Shown: positions 8,534 to 19,592, counted from the first letter of the stretch. The stretch: 64,000 nt of DNA from an uncultured Flavobacteriaceae bacterium (GCA_913052585.1 CAJXEB010000002.1:18978-82977), one strand, 5' to 3'. Notes: generated by a model from the letters alone, not told the origin. A program made the numbers and translations.

Positions 8534-9931
8534 ATGAAAACAAAACTTTATACTTCCTATAAAAAAGTACTTGCAGATATGCATACTCCCGTTAGTATAT
8601 ATCTCAAACTTAGAGACCATTATATAGGTTCTATATTGTTAGAAAGCTCTGAATATCAAAGTAAAGAAAACAGTTATAGTTATATATGTTGCAATCCAAT
8701 TTCAACATTTAAAGTAACAAATAACACTATTGAAACGTTGAATATCAAAAGAGAAAGTACCATTATTAAAAATGAAAAAGAAGCTTTTATTTCAGAGCTA
8801 TCAAATTTTATTAATAGTTTTGATTCTAATGAGTTAGACTTACCTTTTTGTTATAATGGAGTTTTTGGATATACCTCTTACGACTCCATTGAGTTTGCTG
8901 AGAATTTAACTTTTAATCAAAAAGAAAACGAAGACAAATCCATTCCTTTAGTATTATTTAGTGTTTATGAATATGTATTTGTAATGGACCAATATTCTAA
9001 TGAATTATTTCTAATACAGAATGCTACTTCAGATAAAAAACCAGACTATTCCATTTTAGAATTATTAAATAATACCACTCCAAATAAATTTCCTTTTAGT
9101 AAAATTAACAACGAAACTTCTAATTTTTCAGATAATGAATATGAAGAAATAGTTAAAAAAGGAATTGCACATTGCAAACGTGGAGATGTTTTTCAGATAG
9201 TCCTTTCAAGAGAGTTTAAACAAGCTTTTAAAGGCGATGAATTTAATGTTTATAGGGCTTTAAGAATGGTAAACCCCTCTCCTTACTTATTTCATTTTGA
9301 TTATGTGAATTTTAAATTATTTGGATCATCACCCGAAGCTCAGTTGAGAATTAATAATAATGTTGCCGAAATTCATCCCATAGCTGGAACTTATAAACGA
9401 ACTGGCTACCTTAAAGAAGATAAAGCATTGGCAGAAAAATTATTGTTAGATCCCAAAGAAAATGCGGAACATATGATGTTGGTCGATTTAGCCAGAAATG
9501 ACTTAAGTAGAAATACCAAAGAAGTAACTGTTGAGAAATTAAGTGAGATTCAGTTTTATTCTCATGTCATCCATATGGTGAGTAAAGTGACTGGAAAATT
9601 AGATGAAAAATCGGATAATATAAATGTATATTATGATAGCTTTCCAGCAGGAACATTATCTGGTGCTCCAAAATATAAAGCCATGACTTTAATTGATCAA
9701 TATGAAAATCGTAAACGAAGTTTTTATGGCGGAGCTATTGGTTATATTGGATTTAATGGCGATGTAAATATGGCTATTATGATCCGTACTTTCTTAAGCA
9801 AAAACGACCATTTAGTATATCAAGCAGGAGCTGGAGTAGTCGTTGATAGTGACCCTGCAAATGAAAGAGAAGAAATAAATAATAAAATTGGTGCCTTACG
9901 TAAAGCCGTTAATATCGCAGAAGAAATATGA
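8534..9931 (+). CDS. trpE: Anthranilate synthase component I
   Basis: Chorismate-binding motifs: PEAQLRI, HPIAGTYKR, DLARNDLSR, FPAGTLSGAPK, GAIGYIGF, QAGAGVVVDSDP. Confidence 0.97.
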   Translation: MKTKLYTSYKKVLADMHTPVSIYLKLRDHYIGSILLESSEYQSKENSYSYICCNPISTFKVTNNTIETLNIKRESTIIKNEKEAFISELSNFINSFDSNELDLPFCYNGVFGYTSYDSIEFAENLTFNQKENEDKSIPLVLFSVYEYVFVMDQYSNELFLIQNATSDKKPDYSILELLNNTTPNKFPFSKINNETSNFSDNEYEEIVKKGIAHCKRGDVFQIVLSREFKQAFKGDEFNVYRALRMVNPSPYLFHFDYVNFKLFGSSPEAQLRINNNVAEIHPIAGTYKRTGYLKEDKALAEKLLLDPKENAEHMMLVDLARNDLSRNTKEVTVEKLSEIQFYSHVIHMVSKVTGKLDEKSDNINVYYDSFPAGTLSGAPKYKAMTLIDQYENRKRSFYGGAIGYIGFNGDVNMAIMIRTFLSKNDHLVYQAGAGVVVDSDPANEREEINNKIGALRKAVNIAEEI

Positions 9932-10011
9932 AATACCGTATTTCAATTTACAAACAATTAGAAAATGAATATTTAGGTATTCCATTTTCCAAATTATCAA
10001 ATAGTATATAA
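9928..10011 (+). CDS. Unannotated 27-aa small ORF within the trp operon
   Basis: ATGA overlap with the trpE stop; MKYRISIYKQLENEYLGIPFSKLSNSI*; TAA ends 2 nt before the trpG ATG at 10014. Confidence 0.5.
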   Translation: MKYRISIYKQLENEYLGIPFSKLSNSI

Positions 10012-10013
10012 AG

Positions 10014-10580
10014 ATGAAAAAGCTAAGAGTAGTAGTCATTGATAATTACGATTCGTTTACCTATAATTTGGTTCATATTTTAGATGAATTAGATGTAGCA
10101 GTAACCATTATTAGAAACGATCAATTTCATATAGAGGACCTGGAAGCGTATGATAAAATCATGATCTCCCCTGGGCCTGGAGTTCCTTCAGAAGCTGGAC
10201 TCACCAAAAAAGTAATTACAACCTATGCTGGTAAAAAACCAATTCTAGGCATTTGTTTAGGACATCAAGCCATTGCTGAATGTTTTGGTGGTGAACTTGA
10301 AAACTTAACGGAAGTGTATCACGGAGTCAGTACAGACATTTCAACTAAAGAAGATTATCTTTTTAAAGATTGCCCAAAAACATTTCAAGTAGGAAGATAT
10401 CATAGTTGGGCGGTTGCTAAAAATCTTCCTGAAGCATTAGAATCAATTGCAACCGATGAACATCAAATAAATATGGCACTTAAGCATAAAGAATATGATG
10501 TAAGAGGTCTGCAATTTCATCCAGAAAGTGTTTTAACGCCATTCGGTTTTCAAATTATAAAAAACTGGGTAAATCATTAG
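10014..10580 (+). CDS. trpG: Anthranilate synthase component II (glutamine amidotransferase)
   Basis: Class I GATase motifs DNYDSFTYNL, SPGPGVPSEAG, ILGICLGHQAI, LQFHPESVLTP. Confidence 0.96.
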   Translation: MKKLRVVVIDNYDSFTYNLVHILDELDVAVTIIRNDQFHIEDLEAYDKIMISPGPGVPSEAGLTKKVITTYAGKKPILGICLGHQAIAECFGGELENLTEVYHGVSTDISTKEDYLFKDCPKTFQVGRYHSWAVAKNLPEALESIATDEHQINMALKHKEYDVRGLQFHPESVLTPFGFQIIKNWVNH

Positions 10581-10589
10581 TGTCAAAAA

Positions 10590-11576
10590 ATGAAAGAAAT
10601 ATCACTATCATTACACAATCACCGAATTCTTACCAGAGAAGAGTCAAAAGACTTGCTAACTAAAATAAGTCAAGGAGATTTTAATCACAGTCAGATCGCT
10701 AGTTTTTTAACCATTTTTTTAATGAGAAAAATTACGATTGAAGAGCTGGCTGGATTCCGAGATGCATTATTGGAATTATGTATTCCAGTAGATCTTTCTG
10801 AATACGATCCAATAGATTTATGCGGAACGGGTGGTGATGGAAAAAACACCTTTAACATTTCAACTTTAGCATCATTTGTGGTTGCTGGAGCTGGAGTAAA
10901 AGTTGCTAAGCACGGTAATTACGGAGTGAGTTCGACAAGCGGTTCCTCTAACGTGATGGAGAAATTGGGTTTTAGTTTTACCAACGATTTAGGGAAAATA
11001 AAGCATCAAATTGAAGATGCAAATATTTGTTTTTTACACGCTCCTTTATTTCATCCAGCAATGAAGTTAGTTGCTCCTATTAGAAAAGAATTAGGAGTGA
11101 AAACTTTTTTCAATATGCTGGGTCCTATGGTAAATCCGTCAAAACCAAACAAACAGATAGTGGGTGTTTATTCATTAGAATTACTTCGCCTTTATAAATA
11201 TTTATACCAACAAACAGATAAAAAATATGCTATTATTTATTCACTAGATGGTTATGATGAAATATCTTTAACTAGTGACTTTAGAGTCGTATCAAATAAC
11301 AAAGACCAATTAATTACTCCAAAAGAATATGGGTTTCAGCAATTAAAACAAGAACAATTATTTGGGGGAAATACTGTTGAAGAATCTGCGAAAATATTTT
11401 TAAAAATTATTTCAGGAGAAGGAACTATAGCACAAAATAATGCGGTGATTGCAAATGCTGCAACAGCTATACAAGTTTCAACTGAACTTTCAATGATGGA
11501 GTCTATCGATAAAGCAACAACGTCATTACAATCAGGAAATGCTTTACAATCTCTAAAAATATTAATATCAATATGA
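10590..11576 (+). CDS. trpD: Anthranilate phosphoribosyltransferase
   Basis: DLCGTGGDGKNTFNIST, KHGNYGVSSTSGSSNVMEKLG, RKELGVKTFFNMLGPMVNP. Confidence 0.96.
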   Translation: MKEISLSLHNHRILTREESKDLLTKISQGDFNHSQIASFLTIFLMRKITIEELAGFRDALLELCIPVDLSEYDPIDLCGTGGDGKNTFNISTLASFVVAGAGVKVAKHGNYGVSSTSGSSNVMEKLGFSFTNDLGKIKHQIEDANICFLHAPLFHPAMKLVAPIRKELGVKTFFNMLGPMVNPSKPNKQIVGVYSLELLRLYKYLYQQTDKKYAIIYSLDGYDEISLTSDFRVVSNNKDQLITPKEYGFQQLKQEQLFGGNTVEESAKIFLKIISGEGTIAQNNAVIANAATAIQVSTELSMMESIDKATTSLQSGNALQSLKILISI

Positions 11577-12364
11577 ACATCCTTCAAGAAATAATAGCTC
11601 ACAAATATTTGGAGGTAGCTAGAAATAAACAGTTGGTTTCCAGCAAGGAATTAGAAAGGTCTTCTTATATGAATACCTCTGTAGTTTCTATGAGAGAACA
11701 CCTTTTAAACAATGATAAGTCGGGAATTATTGCAGAAATAAAAAGAAAATCACCAAGCAAGGGAATCATCAAGGGGAATGCAAATATCAAAAAAATAAGT
11801 CAAGGTTATGAGAAAGCGGGAGTTAGTGGTATTTCTGTATTAACCGACACCAATTATTTTGGAGGATCTAATAAAGATTTCATACAAGTAAGAAAAGCGA
11901 ATGGCTGTCCAATGCTTCGTAAGGATTTTATGGTTGATGAATACCAAATATTGGAAGCAAAAGCAATGGGTGCAGATATAATTTTATTGATTGCTGCGGG
12001 TATTGATTCCAAAAAATGCTTAGAATTAGCTAAATTTTCAAAATCTTTAGGTTTAGAAATCCTGTTAGAAATTCATAATGAAAAGGAATTTGAAACGCAT
12101 TATAATCAACATATAACCATTGTTGGAGTTAACAATCGAAACTTAGAAACATTTGAAGTTTCCATAGACGTATCAAAACAATTGGCATCAATTATTCCTT
12201 CTGAAATTACAAAAATTAGTGAAAGTGGAATAAGTCATCTTGATGCTGTAATCGAATTAAAAAAATACGGGTATCAAGGTTTTTTAATGGGGGAAGCTTT
12301 TATGAAACAATCCAATCCTGGAAATGCTTGCGAAGAATTTATCAACTCAATTTCGGAATCATGA
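11573..12364 (+). CDS. trpC: Indole-3-glycerol phosphate synthase
   Basis: AEIKRKSPSKG, LRKDFMVDEYQILEAKAMGAD, GVNNRNLETFEV, SESGIS. Confidence 0.96.
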   Translation: MNILQEIIAHKYLEVARNKQLVSSKELERSSYMNTSVVSMREHLLNNDKSGIIAEIKRKSPSKGIIKGNANIKKISQGYEKAGVSGISVLTDTNYFGGSNKDFIQVRKANGCPMLRKDFMVDEYQILEAKAMGADIILLIAAGIDSKKCLELAKFSKSLGLEILLEIHNEKEFETHYNQHITIVGVNNRNLETFEVSIDVSKQLASIIPSEITKISESGISHLDAVIELKKYGYQGFLMGEAFMKQSNPGNACEEFINSISES

Positions 12365-12999
12365 AAATAAAAGTTTGTGGTTTAAAATACCAAGAGAATA
12401 TATTTGATATAGCGTCCTTAGGTCCCGATTATTTAGGGTTTATTTTTTACGATAAATCTCCAAGGTATGTGGATCATGAATTAAATATTGATCTCCTAAA
12501 TCAACTCCCTAAAACCATCCATAAAGTTGGGGTTTTTGTAAATTCAGAAATCAATTACATTTTAGATCAAGTAAAAAAATATCGATTAGAATTTGTTCAA
12601 TTACACGGTTCTGAATCAGTAAAATATTGCCAAGAATTAAAAGAACAAGGCATCAAAATTATAAAAGCATTTCAAATAGAAAAAGGCTTTGATTTCAATA
12701 AAACGCTTCCATATAAAAAAGTAGTTGATTATTTTTTGTTTGATACTAAAACTAGTAGTTATGGGGGATCAGGCAAGAAATTTAATTGGGATATTTTAGA
12801 AGCTTACGATAATGAAATTCCTTTTTTTTTAAGTGGAGGAATCTCTTTAGAAGATACTAATACTATTAAAAATGACTTAGTACTTAAAAAATTAAATATC
12901 ATCGCACTAGATATTAATAGTTGCTTTGAAACCTTACCTGCAGTTAAAAACACAAGCATGGTTTCCAATTTTATAAAAAAGATGAACAATGAAATATAA
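12361..12999 (+). CDS. trpF: Phosphoribosylanthranilate isomerase
   Basis: KVCGLK start, [27 protein letters not shown]. Start moved from 12328 to the ATG at 12361, which overlaps the trpC stop (ATGA). Confidence 0.95.
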   Translation: MKIKVCGLKYQENIFDIASLGPDYLGFIFYDKSPRYVDHELNIDLLNQLPKTIHKVGVFVNSEINYILDQVKKYRLEFVQLHGSESVKYCQELKEQGIKIIKAFQIEKGFDFNKTLPYKKVVDYFLFDTKTSSYGGSGKKFNWDILEAYDNEIPFFLSGGISLEDTNTIKNDLVLKKLNIIALDINSCFETLPAVKNTSMVSNFIKKMNNEI

Positions 13000-14155
13000 T
13001 GTAGATAAAGAAGGATTTTACGGAGCATATGGCGGGGCATATATTCCGGAATTACTATATCCAAATGTAGAAGAATTAAAGTTAAAATATTTAGATTTTA
13101 TTCAATCTCCTGAATTTCAAAAAGAGTTTAAAAGCCTTTTAAAAGATTATGTTGGTAGGCCTACTCCTTTGTATTTTTCAAAAAGATTAAGTGAGAAATA
13201 TGGATATCAAATTTTCTTAAAAAGAGAAGATTTAAATCATACTGGAGCACATAAAATCAATAATACTTTAGGGCAAATTTTACTAGCAGAAAAACTAGGT
13301 AAAAAAAGAATTATAGCTGAAACAGGTGCCGGTCAACACGGTGTTGCAACCGCTACGGTATGCGCTTTAAAAGGATTAGAATGCATCGTTTATATGGGAG
13401 CTAAAGATATAGAACGGCAAAAACCCAATGTAGAACGAATGAAAATGCTAGGTGCAAAAGTAGTTCCTGTTCATAGCGGAAGTAAAACGCTAAAAGATGC
13501 GACTAATGAAGCGATTAGAGATTGGATCAACCATCCAGAAGAAACCCATTATATTATTGGATCTGTAGTAGGACCTCATCCCTATCCTGATATGATTGCT
13601 ATTTTTCAATCGGTTATCAGTGAAGAAATTAAAAATCAATTAGAAGGAGATCCAGATTATATTATTGCTTGTGTTGGTGGAGGTAGTAATGCGATGGGCG
13701 CTTATTACCATTTTTTAAATAAAGAAAATGTAAAATTGATAGGAGTTGAAGCTGCTGGAGAAGGTGTACACACCAATAAAACAGCTGCTACAATTGCCTT
13801 AGGAAAACCTGGTGTTTTACACGCTAGTTATTCTTATTTAATACAAGATAATGATGGTCAAATTATAGAACCTCATAGTATTTCTGCAGGATTGGATTAT
13901 CCAGGAATTGGACCTGCTCACTCCTATTACAACGATATTAAAAGAGTAAAATATGTTAGCATCACCGACCAAGAAGCTATTGAAGCTGGGTTGGAGTTAA
14001 GCAAAATTGAAGGAATTATTCCTGCTTTAGAAAGCGCTCATGCATTGGCTTATTTAAAATATCTAAAAGCAAAACCCAACGAACGAGTGATCATAAATTT
14101 GAGTGGTCGTGGAGACAAAGATTTAAGTACTTATATCAATTATATAAACAAATAG
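12989..14155 (+). CDS. trpB: Tryptophan synthase beta chain
   Basis: [15 protein letters not shown] (PLP Lys), [21 protein letters not shown]. Confidence 0.98.
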   Translation: MKYNVDKEGFYGAYGGAYIPELLYPNVEELKLKYLDFIQSPEFQKEFKSLLKDYVGRPTPLYFSKRLSEKYGYQIFLKREDLNHTGAHKINNTLGQILLAEKLGKKRIIAETGAGQHGVATATVCALKGLECIVYMGAKDIERQKPNVERMKMLGAKVVPVHSGSKTLKDATNEAIRDWINHPEETHYIIGSVVGPHPYPDMIAIFQSVISEEIKNQLEGDPDYIIACVGGGSNAMGAYYHFLNKENVKLIGVEAAGEGVHTNKTAATIALGKPGVLHASYSYLIQDNDGQIIEPHSISAGLDYPGIGPAHSYYNDIKRVKYVSITDQEAIEAGLELSKIEGIIPALESAHALAYLKYLKAKPNERVIINLSGRGDKDLSTYINYINK

Positions 14156-14158
14156 AAT

Positions 14159-14929
14159 ATGAAAAACAGTTTAAAACATCTATTTGAAACCAAAAAAGAA
14201 AACCTTCTTTCTATCTATTTTTCTGCTGGCTATCCCGCATTAAATAGTACCACTACCATTATCAATCAATTAGGTAAAACGGGAGTAGATTTTATAGAAG
14301 TAGGAATTCCTTTTAGCGATCCTTTAGCAGATGGTCCAATTATTCAAAAAAGTGGATCAATAGCTTTAAAGAATGGAATGAACCTCAACTTATTATTTGA
14401 GCAATTAGAATCCATAAAGGATACCAATACAATCCCTTTAATTATGATGGGTTATTGGAACTCCATTTTACAATATGGAGTTCATAATTTTTTAGAATCT
14501 TGTCAAAAAGTCGGAGTCTCTGGTGCTATTTTACCGGACTTACCGATGGAGATTTATGTAAAGAATTACAAAACTCTTTTCGAAAAATACGATATTCCAA
14601 TGGTGTTTTTAATAACTCCTCAAACTTCAGAAGAACGGATTAGGCAATTAGATAACATCAGTAAATCGTTTATCTATGCAGTATCATCATCAAGTACAAC
14701 GGGTAAAAAAACTGGAATTGAAAGTTCCAAAGAATACCTAGACCGAATTAAAAACTATCAATTAAAAAGTCCATTGATTACCGGGTTTAATATAAAAAAC
14801 AAATCAGATTTTCAATTTGCGTGTAAATTTACTCAGGGAGTCGTTATTGGAAGTGCCTTTATACAATCCATTAAAAGTGAAACAACCTTAGAAAAAAACA
14901 TTACTGAATTCGTTTCAGAGTTTAATTAA
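14159..14929 (+). CDS. trpA: Tryptophan synthase alpha chain
   Basis: VDFIEVGIPFSDPLADGPIIQ, GVSGAILPDLP. Confidence 0.97.
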   Translation: MKNSLKHLFETKKENLLSIYFSAGYPALNSTTTIINQLGKTGVDFIEVGIPFSDPLADGPIIQKSGSIALKNGMNLNLLFEQLESIKDTNTIPLIMMGYWNSILQYGVHNFLESCQKVGVSGAILPDLPMEIYVKNYKTLFEKYDIPMVFLITPQTSEERIRQLDNISKSFIYAVSSSSTTGKKTGIESSKEYLDRIKNYQLKSPLITGFNIKNKSDFQFACKFTQGVVIGSAFIQSIKSETTLEKNITEFVSEFN

Positions 14930-14964
14930 AAACCGAAATTTGTTAACAGACAATAATTAATTTT

Positions 14965-16584
14965 ATGAAAATTCAAGGGCAAATAGTAGACATCTATCAT
15001 CAAAGAATTTACAAAGGGGAAGTAACTGTAGAAGAAGGAAAAATAAAATCGATTATTGAAAAAGAGCATCAGATAACTGATTTTATTATGCCTGGCTTTG
15101 TAGATGCTCATATCCACATAGAAAGCTCTATGTTGGTCCCTTCAGAATTTGCAAAAATTGCTGTTATTCACGGAACCGTAGCAACGGTGTCTGATCCTCA
15201 TGAAATTGCCAATGTATTAGGAATTGAAGGCGTTGAGTTTATGATTGACAATGGCAACCAAGTTCCTTTTAAATTCAATTTTGGAGCACCATCTTGTGTT
15301 CCAGCAACATCATTTGAATCTGCTGGAGCGGTTATAGATTCAGAAGGAATTAAAAAATTACTTCAAAAAAAAGAAATTAAGTACTTGGCTGAAATGATGA
15401 ATTATCCTGGCGTTTTATACGACGATGAGGAAGTCATGAAAAAAATTGCTTGGGCCAAACATTATAACAAACCCATTGATGGTCATGCCCCTGGATTAAG
15501 AGGTGACGCTATTACCAAATACATTTCCGCAGGTATCAGTACCGATCACGAGTGTTTTACCTATGAAGAAGGATTAGAAAAACTTCAAAAAGGAATGAAA
15601 GTGATTATAAGAGAAGGATCTGCTGCTAAAAACTTTGAGGCTTTAATCGATTTGCTTCCTGAACATTTTGAAAACATGATGTTTTGTAGTGACGACAAAC
15701 ATCCTGACGATTTATTAATCAATCACATCAATAAGCTCTGTGCTCGGTCTATTGAAAAAGGAATCGATCTATATAAAATATTACAAGCTGCTTGTATCAA
15801 CCCTGTAAATCATTATAATTTAGATGTTGGAACACTACGAGTTGGTGATCCAGCCGATTTTATTATAGTTGAAGATTTAGTGAGTTTTAAAACCAAGCAA
15901 ACTTATATCGATGGAACGTTGGTTTTTTCTGATGGAGTTTCTAATATTGAATCCATTCCTTTTAAAATTCTGAATAATTTTAATACGGATAAAAAATCTA
16001 CTTCCGATTTTAAATTTGATTCCAAAGCCAAACAAATTCGTGTAATTGAAGCCTTGGAAGGCGAATTAGTCACCAACGAACTTATCGAGAATAGTTTAAT
16101 AGAAAATGGAAATTTAGTTTCTAATATTGATGCGGATGTTTTAAAAATGACGGTTGTAAACCGTTATCAAAATCAGCAACCTGCCATCGCATTTATCAAA
16201 AACTTTGGATTAAAAGAAGGAGCAATTGCTTCTTCAGTAGGTCACGATTCACATAATATCATTGCAGTTGGTGCTAATGACGAAGCCATTTGTAAAGCAG
16301 TTAATTTATTAATTGAAACCAAAGGCGGAATTTGTGCCGTAACCAATTCAGAAGAAAAAGTAGTTCCGCTTCCGGTGGCTGGGATTATGAGTGATCAAAA
16401 TGGAGAAACAATTGGAAAAGACTATGCATTATTAGATCAGATGGCAAAAAAAATGGGCTGTACTTTAAACGCACCCTATATGACGCTATCGTTTATGGCA
16501 TTGTTAGTTATTCCATCCTTAAAATTAAGTGATAAAGGATTGTTTAATGGAAGTAAATTTAAATTTACGGCTGTAGAGGTATAA
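14965..16584 (+). CDS. ade: Adenine deaminase
   Basis: [59 protein letters not shown]. Confidence 0.95.
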   Translation: MKIQGQIVDIYHQRIYKGEVTVEEGKIKSIIEKEHQITDFIMPGFVDAHIHIESSMLVPSEFAKIAVIHGTVATVSDPHEIANVLGIEGVEFMIDNGNQVPFKFNFGAPSCVPATSFESAGAVIDSEGIKKLLQKKEIKYLAEMMNYPGVLYDDEEVMKKIAWAKHYNKPIDGHAPGLRGDAITKYISAGISTDHECFTYEEGLEKLQKGMKVIIREGSAAKNFEALIDLLPEHFENMMFCSDDKHPDDLLINHINKLCARSIEKGIDLYKILQAACINPVNHYNLDVGTLRVGDPADFIIVEDLVSFKTKQTYIDGTLVFSDGVSNIESIPFKILNNFNTDKKSTSDFKFDSKAKQIRVIEALEGELVTNELIENSLIENGNLVSNIDADVLKMTVVNRYQNQQPAIAFIKNFGLKEGAIASSVGHDSHNIIAVGANDEAICKAVNLLIETKGGICAVTNSEEKVVPLPVAGIMSDQNGETIGKDYALLDQMAKKMGCTLNAPYMTLSFMALLVIPSLKLSDKGLFNGSKFKFTAVEV

Positions 16585-16620
16585 AAAAAGGCCATTCAAA
16601 TAAATGAATAGCCTTTTTAA
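16583..16620. terminator. Bidirectional terminator between ade and trxB
   Basis: AAAAAGGC(C)ATTC ... GAAT(A)GCCTTTTT. Confidence 0.8.
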
Positions 16621-16639
16621 AATATTATAATCTTTATTA

Positions 16640-17587
16640 TTACAATAAAGCTCCTAAATAACGTTCAGAATCTAAAGCTGCCATACAACCTGTACCTGCA
16701 GCAGTGACTGCTTGACGGTATTCTTTATCTTGTACATCGCCACAAGCAAATACTCCTGGTAAATTAGTTTTAGTAGTTTTTCCTTTCGTAATTAAGTAAC
16801 CCACTTCATCCATATCTAAAACTCCATTAAACATTTTGGTGTTTGGAGTATGTCCAATGGCTATAAAAACACCTGTAACATCGATTACTTTTGTTTCTTT
16901 AGATTGATTGTTGATTACTCGAACACCTTCCACCACACCTTCACCTAATACCTCCTCAATTTCGGTATTATACATTACGGTTATGTTTTCCGTTTTGTCA
17001 ACTCTATGTTGCATTGCTTTTGAAGCCCGCATATAATCTTTACGAACTAATAAAGTTACTTTTTTACAAATATTGGATAAGTAAGTAGCTTCTTCGGCTG
17101 CAGTATCTCCTGCTCCTACCACAACAACATCTTGTCCTTTATAAAAGAAACCATCACAAGTAGCACAAGCCGAAACCCCACCACCTATTAATCGTTGTTC
17201 ACTTTCTATTCCTAAATACTTAGCTGTGGCTCCTGTAGAGATGACAACAGTCTCAGCTTCTATCTCCGTTTTACTATCAACAGTTACTTTATGAATCCCT
17301 CCTACTTCTTTACTTAATTCGATAGCGGTAACCATTCCAAAACGCACTTGAGTTCCAAAACGTTCTGCTTGTTTTTGCAAGTCCATCATCATCGCATTAC
17401 CATCGGTTCCATCTGGATAGCCTGGAAAATTATCAACTTCGGTAGTTGTTGTTAATTGTCCGCCTGGTTGCATTCCTGTATACATAACAGGTTGTAAATC
17501 TGCTCTAGCTGCATATATCGCAGCAGTATATCCTGCAGGACCTGAACCAATTATCAAACATTTAATTCTTTCTATTGTATCTGACAT
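16640..17587 (-). CDS. trxB: Thioredoxin-disulfide reductase
   Basis: GSGPAGYTAAIYAARA, CATCDGFFY redox centre, GAGDTAAEEA. Confidence 0.96.
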   Translation of the reverse strand: MSDTIERIKCLIIGSGPAGYTAAIYAARADLQPVMYTGMQPGGQLTTTTEVDNFPGYPDGTDGNAMMMDLQKQAERFGTQVRFGMVTAIELSKEVGGIHKVTVDSKTEIEAETVVISTGATAKYLGIESEQRLIGGGVSACATCDGFFYKGQDVVVVGAGDTAAEEATYLSNICKKVTLLVRKDYMRASKAMQHRVDKTENITVMYNTEIEEVLGEGVVEGVRVINNQSKETKVIDVTGVFIAIGHTPNTKMFNGVLDMDEVGYLITKGKTTKTNLPGVFACGDVQDKEYRQAVTAAGTGCMAALDSERYLGALL

Positions 17588-17612
17588 AATATTATCTTTT
17601 ATTTTCTGAAAT

Positions 17613-17620
17613 CAAAAGTA
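17613..17620 (-). promoter_or_regulatory. -7 box TACTTTTG for trxB
   Basis: Reverse strand matches TAnnTTTG, upstream of the trxB start at 17587. Confidence 0.45.
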
Positions 17621-17814
17621 CTACTTTCAACAATGATACCCTTGAATATTTATTGACAAAAGTTATTGGTTTATTAACTTTTCTTATGATACTATTTCAC
17701 ATTATTTAGATGAAATAATCGAGATCAATTCAACGAGAATAACTGTATGGTTGTAATACTTTAGCTTAAAAGGGAAATGTAAATTAAAACACTAAGTTTG
17801 TGTGTATATAATAC

Positions 17815-17840
17815 ATATAAACACACTTGTGTGTTTATAT
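17815..17840. repeat. 26-bp inverted repeat ATATAAACACAC-TT-GTGTGTTTATAT
   Basis: 12-bp arms perfectly complementary, 2-nt centre; 36 nt upstream of the ATG at 17876. Confidence 0.85.
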
Positions 17841-17875
17841 AAATGTTGTACTTCATTACCACAAACCACTAACCA

Positions 17876-18643
17876 ATGATAAAATTCTTTAGAAAAATAC
17901 GATACGACTTTATGGAAAAAAATAAAACTGGAAAGTATTTTAAATACGCTATTGGAGAAATTGTTCTTGTTGTTATTGGAATTTTGATTGCATTATCAAT
18001 TAATAATTGGAATGAAGAAAGGAAAATAAGAGAAAACGAAGTTGTATATCTAAATAATATTAAAAGGGATTTGCAACTATCAATTACAGAAATTGATCAG
18101 TTTGTTGATAGACGAAACTCCCTGATTAATTCAGCAAACACTGTAATGGAACATTTTAACGGCAAATCAGTAAATAATTGGAATTCATTCAACAAACATC
18201 TTGTAGACATCTACACTTGGCAAAGTTTTTATTTAATTGACAACACTTACCAAGAGCTTAAGTATTCAGGGAATTTTGCAATAATCTCAAATGATTCGAT
18301 AAAAAATGGTGTGCTGAATTTAGATTTGCTCTATAAAAAATTAAAAAATACTGAAAACCATTGGAGAAACGATGCAGAACAAACACTTCACCCAGGGAGT
18401 TATGAAAAACATGATATCAATTCTATGTCAAAAAACTATGTATTTCAACTGTCGAATGGAAAAATGGGAGTGCGTGGAAATTTAACGGAAGAATCCTTTG
18501 GAGATATATTTAATGATCAAAAACAAAAGAATGGTTTTGCCTTTGCAGCTCTTAATTTTGGAGGCATGAATGGAACTTTTTTTCAAATGAAAAACAAATG
18601 TAAAAAACTTATTTCTCAAATTGACAATGAATTAATAAAATGA
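17876..18643 (+). CDS. DUF6090-like membrane-anchored protein
   Basis: Start MIKFFRKIRYDFMEKNKTGKYFKYAIGEIVLVVIGILIALSINNWNEERK. Confidence 0.85.
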   Translation: MIKFFRKIRYDFMEKNKTGKYFKYAIGEIVLVVIGILIALSINNWNEERKIRENEVVYLNNIKRDLQLSITEIDQFVDRRNSLINSANTVMEHFNGKSVNNWNSFNKHLVDIYTWQSFYLIDNTYQELKYSGNFAIISNDSIKNGVLNLDLLYKKLKNTENHWRNDAEQTLHPGSYEKHDINSMSKNYVFQLSNGKMGVRGNLTEESFGDIFNDQKQKNGFAFAALNFGGMNGTFFQMKNKCKKLISQIDNELIK

Positions 18644-18666
18644 GAACTGAATTAAAAATAACGAAA

Positions 18667-18801
18667 GCACAACAACGTGTATAATCAATTGCTTTGATTA
18701 ACGCCTACTTGGAAATTCCTTCGGAATTTCCTCTGGTTCGTTTTCTTTTACTAATTTAGTTGCTAGCCAACGCAAACAAATCATGCACAAACACGTTGTG
18801 C
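18667..18801 (+). repeat. Intergenic imperfect inverted-repeat element (cassette-boundary-like)
   Basis: Ends GCACAACAACGTGT and ACACGTTGTGC are complementary apart from a 3-nt bulge; inner hairpin GGAAATTCC-TTC-GGAATTTCC at 18711-18731. Confidence 0.65.
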
Positions 18802-18911
18802 GTAATTTGAAAAAATAATTTTATTAAATCCTAGGCAACCATTTATAAAATATTTACGTCTATATATCTAGAATTACATTCGTAATTGAATACTAATCAA
18901 AAAACACTTAT

Positions 18912-19592
18912 ATGAATTCAAATAAAAAAGCTGGAAAAATTGTTGGATTATTGTTTCTGACAATTTTTGTAACTGGTATTATAGTCTATCAATTTTTACA
19001 AGGTCCTGTATTATTTTCTGATGATTTTCTTACTATCACTTCTTCAAACTCAAATGAAATAATTATTTCGACTTTACTTTTATTTTTAAGCGGAATAGCG
19101 TCTGTTGTAATAGCTGCAATTTTATTACCAATTTTTAAAAAATATAGTATCACTTTGGCATTTTTATATTTAGCATTTAGCATAGTAGGCTTTATAGCTA
19201 TATCTATTGATAATATTAGTGTCCTCTCAATTCTAGAATTAAGTCAAGAGTATACTAAAAATGGAACTGACAATTCAGGGATTTTTGAAACATTAGGTAA
19301 TGTGTTTTATAAAAAACATTGGTGGACACACTACTTGAGTCTACTCATTTCTTGCTTCCCAGTCTTTATTTTATACTATACATTGTACGTGTCCAAATTA
19401 ATTCCAAAATTCATTTCAATTATTGGGATAATAGCCGTAATTCTTATGTTTGTTGAAATATTATTTTCTATTTTTGGAAATAGCATTAGTATGAATATGC
19501 TTCTTCCAATAGGGCTTATCCAACTAATTCTTCCTCTTTGGTTAATTTTCAAAGGATTGAATTCACCAACTTTAGAAACTGAAATAAAATAG
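18912..19592 (+). CDS. DUF4386-like membrane protein
   Basis: Start MNSNKKAGKIVGLLFLTIFVTGIIVYQFLQGP; about six TM segments. Confidence 0.75.
   Translation: MNSNKKAGKIVGLLFLTIFVTGIIVYQFLQGPVLFSDDFLTITSSNSNEIIISTLLLFLSGIASVVIAAILLPIFKKYSITLAFLYLAFSIVGFIAISIDNISVLSILELSQEYTKNGTDNSGIFETLGNVFYKKHWWTHYLSLLISCFPVFILYYTLYVSKLIPKFISIIGIIAVILMFVEILFSIFGNSISMNMLLPIGLIQLILPLWLIFKGLNSPTLETEIK

Noticed and set aside
18667-18801. Calling the element a bona fide integron attC site
   Set aside because: Ends do not match GTTRRRY/RYYYAAC cores and no integrase gene is visible in the window.
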